From NCBI GenBank assembly GCA_016713735.1, contig JADJOP010000043.1, positions 1 through 64,000 of the forward strand: a DNA stretch of 64,000 nucleotides, written 5' to 3'. The translations under genes were made by a program, and so were the position numbers. A model generated the notes under the pieces. That model was given only the letters and a program-made list of their open reading frames with translations. It was not told the origin of the DNA and ran no database searches. This document shows, piece by piece, positions 27,034 through 35,721 of the stretch. The DNA is from Bryobacterales bacterium. Its GTDB lineage: Bacteria > Acidobacteriota > Terriglobia > Bryobacterales > Bryobacteraceae. Numbering within the stretch: the stretch's first letter is position 1; every line of letters begins with the position of its first letter.

Positions 27034-27579
27034 ATGCCCGCCGCCTCGACCCCCGCCATCCCCCTCGAATCCCTCGCCCGCCGCATCTACCTCATCCGGG
27101 GCCAAAAGGTCATGCTCGACTCCGACCTCGCCGAGATCTACCAGATCGAAACCTCCAACCTCAACAAGGCCGTCAAGCGCAACATCGAACGCTTCCCCGA
27201 CGACTTCATGATGCAACTCACCTCCGAGGAAGCCGCCAACTTGACATTCCAATTTGGAATCTCAAGTTGGGGTGGCCGCCGCACTCTCCCCTACGCCTTC
27301 ACCGAACACGGCGTCGCCATGCTCGCCTCGGTTCTCCGCCGCCCGCGCGCCATCGCCGTCAACATCCTCATCGTCCGCGCCTTCATCCAACTCCGCGAGC
27401 TCCTCGCCACCCACAAAGACCTCGCCGCCCGCCTCGATTCCCTCGAATCCCACCAGCGCCGCCACGCCTCTGTGATCAACCTCCTCGCCACCGAAATCGA
27501 GCAACTCAAAACCCCGCCATCTCCGCCCCCACCCCCGCCCAAACACCCCATCGGCTTCCCCCGCGCCCAGCGCCGCTAA
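27034..27579 (+). CDS. ORF6N-domain DNA-binding protein, copy 2
   Basis: A protein of 181 aa starting at a proper ATG. Same domain plan as copy 1. The recognition part differs (EIYQIETSNLNKAVKRNIERFPDDFMMQLTSEEAANLTFQFGISSWGGRRTL) while the coiled-coil and Pro tail are identical. The difference lies in the probable DNA-contacting half, so the two may bind different sites but could hetero-oligomerise through the shared coiled coil (inference). The stop overlaps the convergent gene's stop. Confidence 0.82.
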   Translation: MPAASTPAIPLESLARRIYLIRGQKVMLDSDLAEIYQIETSNLNKAVKRNIERFPDDFMMQLTSEEAANLTFQFGISSWGGRRTLPYAFTEHGVAMLASVLRRPRAIAVNILIVRAFIQLRELLATHKDLAARLDSLESHQRRHASVINLLATEIEQLKTPPSPPPPPPKHPIGFPRAQRR

Positions 27580-27800
27580 GGCTTCCCCCCATCCGTCCGT
27601 CCACCCCGCGTCACCATCCGCAACGCCGCCCTGATCTTGCCCCAATACATCCTCACCGCCGCCGTCGCCGCCAGCAGCCCGCCAATCGCCACCTGGTAGG
27701 CAATGCTGCCCGTCGTCGGGTCCAGGTAGAACGCCTCGGCCCGCCGCTCGCTCAGCAGCAGCCCCAGCCCAACCAATCCTGCCACTCGAATCACCGTCAT
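27576..27800 (-). CDS. Small membrane protein, end of sulfatase operon
   Basis: A protein of 74 aa. One or two membrane helices: MTVIRVAGLVGLGLLLS and YQVAIGGLLAATAAVRMYW, with the motif YLDPTTGSIAYQ between them. Short proteins with YLDPGSGS-like motifs before a TM are often beside polysaccharide- or lipid-modifying genes. AAAGGAAG before ATG 27800, which overlaps the preceding stop (ATGA), fixes the start. Confidence 0.7.
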   Translation of the reverse strand: MTVIRVAGLVGLGLLLSERRAEAFYLDPTTGSIAYQVAIGGLLAATAAVRMYWGKIRAALRMVTRGGRTDGGKP

Positions 27801-29407
27801 CGTGCTTCCTTTCGTTCCATCCACACTCTTCCCATCTCCACCGCCCGCGGCCGGCCATCGCCATCGAACAGATACGCCGCATCAGCCTCGCCGCCCGGAA
27901 CGCCCTCCCCCAGCGGCAACTCCTCGCTCAGCGCCCGCAACAAACTCACCGCGCGATCATCCACGCCCGCCCCCTCGCCCGCCGGCCGGCGCACCGCGAA
28001 CAACGTCGAAAACCGGTCCAGCCGGTCCCGCACCGGCGGCTCCCCCGCGTAGTCCCACCGCTCCGGATCCGATCCCGCCGCCCGCCCCGCCTCCTCATGT
28101 CCCGGCAGCACGCGCCTGATCCGCGACCCATGATCCCCATGCACCACCACTGTCGCCCGCTCCAGCCTCCCGCTCTCCTCCAACCGCCGCAGCACTCCCT
28201 CCAACTGCCCGCTCACATACTCCACCTGCTCGCAATACCGCCGGTAGTGGTCTCCATAGGCCTGCTCGTCTACCCTCCGGTCCACCCGGTCCCCCGACCA
28301 CACCTCCAATTGCCGCACCGCTCCATCTCTCCGGTACAGAAACGGGCGGTGCGGCGTGATCAGGTGCGCAAGGAACAGTGTCTTCCTCGGTTGCCGCACC
28401 ACCTGCTCCACCCATGCCTCCGGCCACACCGTGCGCGCCGCCAGCGGACCCGTCGTGTGCGGCGCAAAGCGGAACGGAAAGAACGCCCGCGCCTGCTGCG
28501 CCACCAGGTCTGACTGCTGGTAGTTCCCCACCAGCCACCGGAACCGCATCCACCATCCCCCCGGCGCCAGTTCCAGCGCCCCCAACTCATCCCAATACTC
28601 CATCACCCCATCAGCCCTCACCCCTTTCGCCAGGTGGTTGATCGCCCGGTGCTGCGCCACCTCCACGCGGTACCCCCGCTCCCCAAATGTCCGCAGCAGC
28701 CGGTTCTCGCGCAGCGTCCGCGTCCCCCACCGCCACTCCTGCGAGTTCTCATCCAGCATCGCCCGCCGCCGCGCCAGAACCCTCCGGTTCAACAGGCTCG
28801 ACAGCGACGTGACTGTCGATGGATAGTTGCTGTACGCCCGCGGATACACGCGGAACTTCCACTTCGCCAGCGTGCTCTCCAGCACCGCCCGCGCCGAGGC
28901 GCACTCTTCGATCCCGTCCGGAAATCCCGCCAGCCCGATGTGCTCGTCCAACACCACGTACAACACATGCGCCGGCGCCTCGCCCGCGCCCGCCGCCTCT
29001 ACCCGCAAAGGCTTCCGCCAATGCTCCACCGCCGCCATCCCCAAATCCACCGCGAACACCGACACCGTGTACACCACCACCAGCGCCGCGAACCGCTCCC
29101 GCATCAACAACGCCAGCCCGCCCAACCCCGCGCCCAGCCACAGCGCCGCCTGCCCCGGCGTCAACTCCACCACCCCCGCCAGCAGCCGGATCACCGGCAC
29201 CGTCGACATCAACACCGAACAGCCCGCCACCAGCCCCAAAAACACCATCCGCCCCCGCGCCAGCCACGCCATCCCCGCGCACACCGCCAGCAAGACCCCC
29301 GCCGCCGCCAGCGACTCCACCCGCCACACCGGATACTCATTCCGGATCAGAAACCGCAGGAACGGCAACACCACCACGCACGCCAGCGCCAGCGTCCGTT
29401 CCTTCAT
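27797..29407 (-). CDS. Membrane sulfatase/phosphatase-superfamily protein
   Basis: A protein of 536 aa. The N-terminus has about five membrane helices (residues 1-145), followed by an exported catalytic domain: first metal site VLYVVLDEHIG, nucleophile region AYSNYPSTVTSLSSLLNRR, LFLAHLITPHRPFLYR, and second metal site VVVHGDHGSRIRR. This is the alkaline phosphatase/sulfatase fold as in membrane phosphoethanolamine or phosphoglycerol transferases; the exact substrate is unknown. There is no C-x-P-x-R sulfatase motif, so it is more likely a Ser/Thr-nucleophile enzyme. Coupled on both sides by ATGA overlaps. Confidence 0.8.
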   Translation of the reverse strand: MKERTLALACVVVLPFLRFLIRNEYPVWRVESLAAAGVLLAVCAGMAWLARGRMVFLGLVAGCSVLMSTVPVIRLLAGVVELTPGQAALWLGAGLGGLALLMRERFAALVVVYTVSVFAVDLGMAAVEHWRKPLRVEAAGAGEAPAHVLYVVLDEHIGLAGFPDGIEECASARAVLESTLAKWKFRVYPRAYSNYPSTVTSLSSLLNRRVLARRRAMLDENSQEWRWGTRTLRENRLLRTFGERGYRVEVAQHRAINHLAKGVRADGVMEYWDELGALELAPGGWWMRFRWLVGNYQQSDLVAQQARAFFPFRFAPHTTGPLAARTVWPEAWVEQVVRQPRKTLFLAHLITPHRPFLYRRDGAVRQLEVWSGDRVDRRVDEQAYGDHYRRYCEQVEYVSGQLEGVLRRLEESGRLERATVVVHGDHGSRIRRVLPGHEEAGRAAGSDPERWDYAGEPPVRDRLDRFSTLFAVRRPAGEGAGVDDRAVSLLRALSEELPLGEGVPGGEADAAYLFDGDGRPRAVEMGRVWMERKEAR

Positions 29408-30768
29408 CGCACACTCCGCAACTGCAACAGCCTCCGCGGCGAGCCCGGCACCGCCACGCTTTTCTCCAACCGCCACTCGTCCGCGAACCCCTCCAACAGC
29501 CCTTCCAGCGTGTAGTCGTCAAATACATCCTCCCGGTGCGCCAGCATCTCCCGCACCATCGGATCCTCCTTCGGCACAAACTCCAGCACCAGCGCCTCCC
29601 CCAACTCCGCCAGATACCCGCTCATCCGCCTCAGCGGCACGTTGCCCGTGATGCGCAGGTGATGCACGAACGCCATCGCCATCACCAGCCCCGCCCGCCG
29701 CCGCTGCGTCAGCGGCGTCTGCTCGTCCCCGCTCATCCCCAGTCCCGGCGACGGATACCGCACATCCACGCGCAACGGCAATACGCGCCCACCATGACTC
29801 TCCCGCGCCGTCAGGTAGGCCTCCTCCGCGCACGCCCCGTCGCTTTCCCAACCCACACACCGGCAGCCCGCCTCCGCCGCCAGCCGGCTGTAACGTCCCG
29901 TATTCGATCCCAGATCCATCACCCACTCCGGCCGCAACTCGAGCAGCGCCGACCACACAAACTCCCGCCGCGCCGCCTCCGCTTCATTCGAGTAGTGCGT
30001 CCTCTCGGCGTAATACCCGCTCCAACTCGTCTTCCGCTTCGGCAACCGCAACGATTCCACCGCCGCCCGCAGTGACTCGGCCAACTCCGCCTTCCGATCC
30101 ACCGCCGCCCCGCTCCCGCCGCCTCGCGCCACGCTCTCGCCCCCCGCCCGCGCATGCAAATGCACATGCACCAGCGCCCCCGCGTGGAGATACGTCTTCC
30201 ACGGCAGCAACCGCGACACCAGCTCCAACGGAAACCCCTCCGGCGATGCCGCCATGTATTGGTTAAACGTCTCCGACACGTGCGCCATCAGCAAGAGCGG
30301 ACCGAGAAACTCGCGGCAAAACTGCCGGTAGGCCACCCACGGGCCTGGCTCGTTCTCCTCAAATGACAGCGTGTCGATGAACACCGGCCGCGCCCCGCGG
30401 AACTGCACGTTGTACGCCGAGGCATCCTTCAACCTCATGCCGTGCCGCAACGCCCGCCGCTGCACCTCCAGCGTCAGCAGCGCCGCATCGCGCAACTGCG
30501 AAAAGCACCATTCGTAGGGATAGGAGAGAAACTCGATCTGCTCGGGAACCAGGCTCAATACGGCATCCGCGCGCCGGCTCCGTTCCTGGCGATGCCGCAC
30601 CAACAAACCCGCGCCGGCCAGTTCGGCATACAGTCCAGAACTCATCAACCGCTGGTACGCCGCGAGCCCGCGCTCACGCACCGCCCGCTTCACCACTCCG
30701 CCATCGCGATACACATACCCGGCCGGATCGCGCATCGACGAGGCGACCGCCACTTCCTTGATGACCAC
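29404..30768 (-). CDS. Class I SAM methyltransferase, NoeA-like
   Basis: A protein of 454 aa. N-terminal domain (SSMRDPAGYVYRDGGVVKRAV, EWCFSQLRDAALLTLEVQRRALRHGMRLKDASAYNVQFRGARPVFIDTLSFE) as in rhizobial NoeA-type proteins, then a SAM-binding Rossmann domain with VMDLGSNTGRYSRLAAE (motif I) and VMAMAFVHHLRI. Probably modifies a surface glycan or lipid head group (inference from its sulfatase partner). The GTG at 30768 has GGAGTAGAGA upstream; ATG 30735 is an alternative start. First gene of the three-gene operon. Confidence 0.82.
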   Translation of the reverse strand: MVIKEVAVASSMRDPAGYVYRDGGVVKRAVRERGLAAYQRLMSSGLYAELAGAGLLVRHRQERSRRADAVLSLVPEQIEFLSYPYEWCFSQLRDAALLTLEVQRRALRHGMRLKDASAYNVQFRGARPVFIDTLSFEENEPGPWVAYRQFCREFLGPLLLMAHVSETFNQYMAASPEGFPLELVSRLLPWKTYLHAGALVHVHLHARAGGESVARGGGSGAAVDRKAELAESLRAAVESLRLPKRKTSWSGYYAERTHYSNEAEAARREFVWSALLELRPEWVMDLGSNTGRYSRLAAEAGCRCVGWESDGACAEEAYLTARESHGGRVLPLRVDVRYPSPGLGMSGDEQTPLTQRRRAGLVMAMAFVHHLRITGNVPLRRMSGYLAELGEALVLEFVPKEDPMVREMLAHREDVFDDYTLEGLLEGFADEWRLEKSVAVPGSPRRLLQLRSVR

Positions 30769-31047
30769 TCTCTACTCCATCTACTCCCACCCGTGCCATC
30801 AAGACGCCGGCGCTTCGTTCCACGGTTACGTGCTTTCCCGAACATGAACCGGCCATAACATAGGCCTTCCTTCATCCGCCGCCATTCCCCCCCCCCCGCC
30901 CCCCCTCCTCCCCAGCGCCCCCCCCTCCCCAGCGCCCCTCCCCGCCACGACATCCCATCCGCCCCAACGCCGTAAGCTATTCTGAAGGCGGACAGGCTGC
31001 AAGGCCCACAACCGAGCCGCGGCCTCTCCGCATCAACCCCATCCCCC
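30769..31047. other. Divergent intergenic region with C11 tract
   Basis: A stretch of 279 bp between the methyltransferase and tgt. From 30886 to 30945 the plus strand is nearly pure pyrimidine with a run of 11 C (30887-30897) and the direct repeat CCCCTCCCCAGCGCCCC. The tract could form H-DNA or G-quadruplex on the minus strand. Promoters for both flanking genes should be here, but I cannot pick them out. Confidence 0.5.
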
Positions 31048-32214
31048 GTGCCCGCCCTCACCTTCCACATCGAAGCCACCTGCCCCGTCACCGGAGCCCG
31101 TGCCGGCACCCTCCACACGCCCCACGGCCCCATCCCCACCCCCGTCTTCATGCCCGTCGGCACCCAGGCCACCGTCAAAGGACTCACCCAGCGCCACCTC
31201 GCCGACGACCTCAACGCCCGCATCATCCTCGGCAACACCTACCACCTCTACCTCCGCCCCGGCCACGAATCCATCGACAAACTCGGCGGCCTCCACCGCT
31301 TCATGAACTGGGACCGCGCCATCCTCACCGACTCCGGCGGCTTCCAGGCCTTCAGCCTCTCCCAACTCACCAAAATCAACGACGACGGCGTCCTCTTCTC
31401 CTCCCACCTCAACGGCGACCGCCATCTGTTTACACCTGAGTCCACCGTCGACACCCAGCTCGCCCTCGGCTCCGACATCGCCATGGTCCTCGACGAGTGC
31501 CTGCCCTATCCCAGCTCCCACGAACACTCCCGCGTCTCCATGGAACGCACCCTCCGCTGGGCCGCCCGCGGCATGGATCACTTCCACCGCCGCATGGCCG
31601 AATCCCCCCGCCGCCAGCACCGCCCCGATCCCCTCCCGCAAGCCCTCTTCCCCATCGTCCAGGGCTCCATGTATCCCGACCTCCGCTCCGAATGCGCCCA
31701 GCGCCTGGCCGCCCTCGACGCCGAAGGTTATGCAATCGGCGGCCTCAGCGTCGGTGAACCGCGCGCTCTTTCCATGGAAATGACCGAGGCCACAGTCCCC
31801 CATCTCCCAGTCCTTCGACCCCGGTACGTCATGGGCGTAGGCACCCCCGAGGAACTCCCCGAATACGTCGCCCGCGGCATCGACATGATGGACTGCGTCA
31901 TGCCCTCACGCAACGCCCGCAACGGCTGCCTCTTTACCTCACGGGGCAAGCTCATCATCAAAAACGCCCGCTACAAAGAGGATCCCCGTCCCCCCGACGA
32001 AGCCTGCTCCTGCTTCACCTGCTCCCATTACTCCCGCGCCTACCTTCGCCACCTCTTCCTGGCCGGCGAGATCCTCTACTCCACGCTGGCCACCCTCCAC
32101 AACCTCTCCCGGTATCTTGACATCATGCGGGCGATCAGGCAGGCTATTGTGCTTGGGGCATTTCCCAAATATCTAGATTCCGTGCGGTCCCAGCCGGTGG
32201 AAGATCCGTCGTAG
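31048..32214 (+). CDS. tgt: Queuine tRNA-ribosyltransferase
   Basis: A protein of 388 aa. It exchanges guanine 34 of GUN tRNAs for the queuine precursor. ILTDSGGFQAFSL carries the substrate-binding Asp, YAIGGLSVGEP is the conserved loop, VMPSRNARNG contains the nucleophile region, and CSCFTCSHYSRAYLRHLF is the zinc site (CxCxxC...H). GTG start at 31048. First in the classic tgt-yajC-secD-secF order; queA is not visible upstream. Confidence 0.96.
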   Translation: MPALTFHIEATCPVTGARAGTLHTPHGPIPTPVFMPVGTQATVKGLTQRHLADDLNARIILGNTYHLYLRPGHESIDKLGGLHRFMNWDRAILTDSGGFQAFSLSQLTKINDDGVLFSSHLNGDRHLFTPESTVDTQLALGSDIAMVLDECLPYPSSHEHSRVSMERTLRWAARGMDHFHRRMAESPRRQHRPDPLPQALFPIVQGSMYPDLRSECAQRLAALDAEGYAIGGLSVGEPRALSMEMTEATVPHLPVLRPRYVMGVGTPEELPEYVARGIDMMDCVMPSRNARNGCLFTSRGKLIIKNARYKEDPRPPDEACSCFTCSHYSRAYLRHLFLAGEILYSTLATLHNLSRYLDIMRAIRQAIVLGAFPKYLDSVRSQPVEDPS

Positions 32215-32274
32215 CTTCCGCTGCCTTCCCAGATCTCCTGCATCTCATAAGGCAGTCACGCTCACGCCGGTGCC

Positions 32275-32622
32275 ATGCCTCCGCTTCCGGCTCCCGCTAC
32301 TGAGGCGATTGTGGTCCTAAGCTTTTTGCTCCTGCAAGCGGCGCCGCAAGGCAACCCGCTCATCCAGTTCCTGCCGCTCATCCTCATCTTCGGCATCTTC
32401 TACTTCCTGCTCTTCATGCCCATGCAGCGTCAGAAGAAAGCCCAGCAGAAGATGCTCACCGAACTCCAGAACGGTGTCACAGTGGTCACCAGCGGCGGTA
32501 TTATTGGTACGATTACGGGGATCGACGGGGATACCCTCACTTTGCGCATTAAGCCCGACAACGTCCGCCTGCAGATCGCCCGCTCGGCCGTCAGCACGGT
32601 CCTCAACGAAGAGAAAAAATAA
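32275..32622 (+). CDS. yajC: Preprotein translocase subunit YajC
   Basis: A protein of 115 aa. One membrane helix (PLILIFGIFYFLLFMPMQRQKK) with the conserved PMQRQKK stop and the cytoplasmic domain GVTVVTSGGIIGTITGIDGDTLTLRI. It is an accessory part of the SecDF-YajC complex. ATG 32275 is used; a later GTG near 32311 is possible. Three bases separate it from secD. Confidence 0.95.
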   Translation: MPPLPAPATEAIVVLSFLLLQAAPQGNPLIQFLPLILIFGIFYFLLFMPMQRQKKAQQKMLTELQNGVTVVTSGGIIGTITGIDGDTLTLRIKPDNVRLQIARSAVSTVLNEEKK

Positions 32623-32625
32623 GCC

Positions 32626-34242
32626 ATGTACAAGAACCTGAAGATGAAGGCGCTGATCATCGCGGCCGTGATCCTGGCCTGCGCCTATTCGATCATCGGC
32701 CTTCCCCAGTCAAAAGATGAGTTGGTCGCCAACTTCCAGAAAAACGTCCGCCTCGGCCTCGACCTCCGCGGCGGCAGCCATCTCGTCCTCCAGGTCCAGG
32801 TCCAGGACGCCTTCAAGGCCGACGCCGACCAGTCCATCGAGCGCCTCAAGGAAGAGATGACCAAACAGAGCATCGCCTTCTCCTCGGTCGAGCGCAACGA
32901 CCCCGGCTTCGACAACGCCGAGTCCATCGAGATCACCATCAAGGGCGTGCCGCTCGACAAGACCGGCCCCTTCCGCACCATCGCCTCCGATTACCTCGCC
33001 TCCTACACGTTGAACTCCATCAACTCCACCGACTACCGCCTCAACATCAAGCCCACCGAGGCCCTCGCCGTCCGCCGCAACACCGTCATCGCCGCCATCA
33101 ACACCATCGAGAAGCGCATCAACGGCCTCGGCCTCGCCGAGTCCACCGTCCGCCAGCGCGGCCGCAGCGACGGCGAAGCCGAAATCCTCGTCGAGATGCC
33201 CGGCGTCGACGACCCGGCCCGCATCAAGCAGATTTTGCAAACCGCCGCCATGCTCGAAATCACCGCCGTCCAGGGCGGGCCCTTCTCCACCCCCGAGCAG
33301 GCCATGACGCAGAACAACGGCGTGCTGCCGTTGAATACCAAGCTCGCCAAACAGATCCCCCGCGGCGAAGGCGACATCGAAGGCTGGTACATCGTCAACC
33401 GCACCTCGGTCGTTACCGGCCGCGACCTCCGCAACGCCCGCGCCGGCCGCGATGAAATGTCCCGCCCGGCCACTGACTTCACCCTCTCCCAGGAAGGCGG
33501 GCGCAAGTTCGGCCGCTACACCGAACAGAACATCGGCCAGCGCCTGGCCATCCTCCTCGACGGCCAGATCCGCTCGGTGGCCACCATCCAAAGCCGCATC
33601 GAAGACTCCGGCCAGATCTCCAACATCGGCTCCGAACAGGAATCGGCCGACCTCGCCTTAGTCCTCCGCGCCGGCTCGCTCCCGGCCAGCGTCATCTATC
33701 TCGAAGAGCGCACCGTCGGCCCCTCGCTCGGCGCCGACTCCATCCGCCAGGGCCTCATCGCCGGCCTTGCGGGCTTGATCGGCGTGGTCGCCATCATGCT
33801 CCTCTACTACAAGAAGAGCGGCATCAACGCCACCATCGCGCTGATCCTCAACGCCTTCATCCTCATCGGCGTGCTCGCCTGGTTTGAGGCCGTGCTCACG
33901 CTGCCCGGCATCGCCGGCATCATCCTCACCATCGGTATGGCTGTCGACTCCAACGTCCTCATCTTTGAACGCATCCGCGAGGAGATGCGCGCCGGCAAGG
34001 CCATCCCCGCCGCCATCGAGGCCGGCTTCGACCGCGCCTTCCTGACGATCATTGATACCCACGTCACCACCATCGTCAGTTGCGCCTTTCTCTTCATCTT
34101 CGGCAACAGCGCCGTGAAGGGCTTCGCCATCACGCTGGTCATCGGTCTCATCGCCAACGTCTTCACGGCCATCTTCATCTCCCGCACGATCTTCCAATGG
34201 GAGTTGAACCGCAACCCGCGCATGCAGGAGTTGAGCATCTAG
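32626..34242 (+). CDS. secD: Protein translocase subunit SecD
   Basis: A protein of 538 aa. TM1, then the periplasmic P1 domain opening with GLDLRGGSHLVLQV, and five C-terminal membrane helices containing the RND motif IGMAVDSNVLIFERIREE. Uses the proton gradient to complete export of Sec substrates. Translationally close to yajC (AUG 4 nt after the stop). Confidence 0.96.
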   Translation: MYKNLKMKALIIAAVILACAYSIIGLPQSKDELVANFQKNVRLGLDLRGGSHLVLQVQVQDAFKADADQSIERLKEEMTKQSIAFSSVERNDPGFDNAESIEITIKGVPLDKTGPFRTIASDYLASYTLNSINSTDYRLNIKPTEALAVRRNTVIAAINTIEKRINGLGLAESTVRQRGRSDGEAEILVEMPGVDDPARIKQILQTAAMLEITAVQGGPFSTPEQAMTQNNGVLPLNTKLAKQIPRGEGDIEGWYIVNRTSVVTGRDLRNARAGRDEMSRPATDFTLSQEGGRKFGRYTEQNIGQRLAILLDGQIRSVATIQSRIEDSGQISNIGSEQESADLALVLRAGSLPASVIYLEERTVGPSLGADSIRQGLIAGLAGLIGVVAIMLLYYKKSGINATIALILNAFILIGVLAWFEAVLTLPGIAGIILTIGMAVDSNVLIFERIREEMRAGKAIPAAIEAGFDRAFLTIIDTHVTTIVSCAFLFIFGNSAVKGFAITLVIGLIANVFTAIFISRTIFQWELNRNPRMQELSI

Positions 34243-34381
34243 TACGGTCCGCCCAGGCCCCGCGCCAGGGCGAATCACAGGAATTTGTTTGTGATAGCTT
34301 TTTGTAGTCCAAGCCAGGGAACAAATCAGGTATCGCCGGTGTCTATTGGGCTGAGACCCAGGATCCGGCGCTAATCCCCAT
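34243..34381 (+). other. secD-secF intercistronic gap
   Basis: An unusually long 139-bp gap between genes that normally abut. It contains ACAGGAATTTGTTTGTGATAG, the most A+T-rich bit nearby, and ends TCCCCAT before the secF ATG without a strong RBS. It might hold an extra promoter. Confidence 0.3.
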
Positions 34382-35623
34382 ATGCAGATTTTCGCCAATA
34401 CGAATTACGACTTTCTGGGTAAAAAGGTGCCCTTCATCGCCTTTTCGCTGCTCCTCGTGGCGGCCGGTATGATCAGCCTCGCCGTCAAGGGCGGGCCGAA
34501 ATACGGCATTGATTTCAAGGGCGGCACGCTGATGTACGTGAAGTTCGCCAACCCGCCTCACGAAGACGAGATCCGCAAGGCCCTCGGCCAGCAGATCAAG
34601 GGCGAGATCACCGTGCAGCGCATCGTCGGCTCCAACGAGGTCATGATCGGAACCGAGATCGCCGGCGAACAACAGCTGGAAGCCGAACGCAAGGCCGTCC
34701 GCGATACGCTCGCCGCCAAGTTCGGCGGCGCCTCGGAGAAACCCGATTTCCACGCCGTCGGCCGTGACGGTCTCACCGAGGCCCTCCGCGCGCCGATGCA
34801 GAACGCCGGCCAGAACCTGTCCACCGAGCAATTGCTGGACATCGCGACAAAGATGCTCGCCTTCCGCGACACGCCGCCGCAGTCGGGCCTGATTTCGAGT
34901 TTCGATCAGTTGAAAAATGCCGAAGGAGTCCCCGCGCAGGCCGTGGAAGCGGTAAAATCAACCTTCGCGCTGTCGCCCTTCGTCATCCGCAGCGCGGAAA
35001 TGGTCGGCCCCAAGATCGGCGCCGAACTCCGCCAGCAGGCCATCATGGCCACCCTGTTCGCGCTCGGCGGCATGCTCATCTATATCGCTCTTCGCTTCGA
35101 GTGGATCTACGGCTTTGCCGCCGTCGTCGCCGTCTTCCACGACGTCATTGTCACCGTCGGCCTGTTCTCCCTCTTCGATAAAGAGATCTCGCTCACCGTC
35201 GTCGCCGCCTTGCTCACCCTGGTCGGCTATTCGATGAACGACACCATCGTCATCTTCGACCGCGTGAGGGAAAACGTGAAGACCATGCGCCGCGAGTCGC
35301 TGACCGACATCATCAACCTCAGCGTCAACCAGACGCTGTCGCGAACCGTCATGGCCTCGGGCCTGACCTTTATGACCGTGCTCGCCCTGTGGCTGTTCGG
35401 CGGGCAGGTGCTCAACGGCTTCGCCTTCGCGCTGGTCATGGGCATTCTCGTGGGTACGTATTCTTCGGTGTTCATCGCGAGTCCGATTGTCATCTACTGG
35501 CACGACCGCATGAGCGCCCGTCATCAGGCGGCCGCGGCCGCCACGGTTGCCTCTCGCGGCACGGCTGAAACGCGCGAGAAACAGCCCGAGCGTAAGGAAA
35601 AAACCAAAACCGCGCGCAAGTAG
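34382..35623 (+). CDS. secF: Protein translocase subunit SecF
   Basis: A protein of 413 aa. KYGIDFKGGTLMYVKF near the N-terminus is the SecF equivalent of the SecD P1 start, with six membrane helices and the motif GYSMNDTIVIFDRVREN. The C-terminal tail is Ala/Lys/Glu-rich. The insertion between the first helix and the second (residues 90-190) is larger than in E. coli SecF. Partner of SecD. Confidence 0.95.
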   Translation: MQIFANTNYDFLGKKVPFIAFSLLLVAAGMISLAVKGGPKYGIDFKGGTLMYVKFANPPHEDEIRKALGQQIKGEITVQRIVGSNEVMIGTEIAGEQQLEAERKAVRDTLAAKFGGASEKPDFHAVGRDGLTEALRAPMQNAGQNLSTEQLLDIATKMLAFRDTPPQSGLISSFDQLKNAEGVPAQAVEAVKSTFALSPFVIRSAEMVGPKIGAELRQQAIMATLFALGGMLIYIALRFEWIYGFAAVVAVFHDVIVTVGLFSLFDKEISLTVVAALLTLVGYSMNDTIVIFDRVRENVKTMRRESLTDIINLSVNQTLSRTVMASGLTFMTVLALWLFGGQVLNGFAFALVMGILVGTYSSVFIASPIVIYWHDRMSARHQAAAAATVASRGTAETREKQPERKEKTKTARK

Positions 35624-35721
35624 TACCTTTCGTCTTTGCCCGGCGCGCCAGTGTTGGTATGATATGTCCTTCGCCAAATGGAGTGACCGCCTAATTGGGG
35701 CGGAGAAGGGAACTGGAACAT

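Larger units (their letters stand above)
26353..27579 (+). repeat. Tandem duplication of an ORF6N gene (period about 612 bp)
   Basis: Two direct copies, about 26353-26967 and 26965-27579, each including roughly 75 bp of leader. The first 90 codons' outer parts and the whole 3' 200 bp are nearly identical, but about 200 bp in the middle of each gene has diverged strongly. This mosaic pattern points to duplication followed by local divergence or gene conversion. Confidence 0.8.

Noticed and set aside
26428..27579. Prophage remnant because of ORF6N domains
   Set aside because: No integrase, structural or lysis genes around; ORF6N genes also occur as chromosomal regulators.
34243..34381. oriC in the secD-secF gap
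   Set aside because: Although near the skew switch and slightly A+T-rich, it holds no DnaA-box cluster and lies inside a sec operon.
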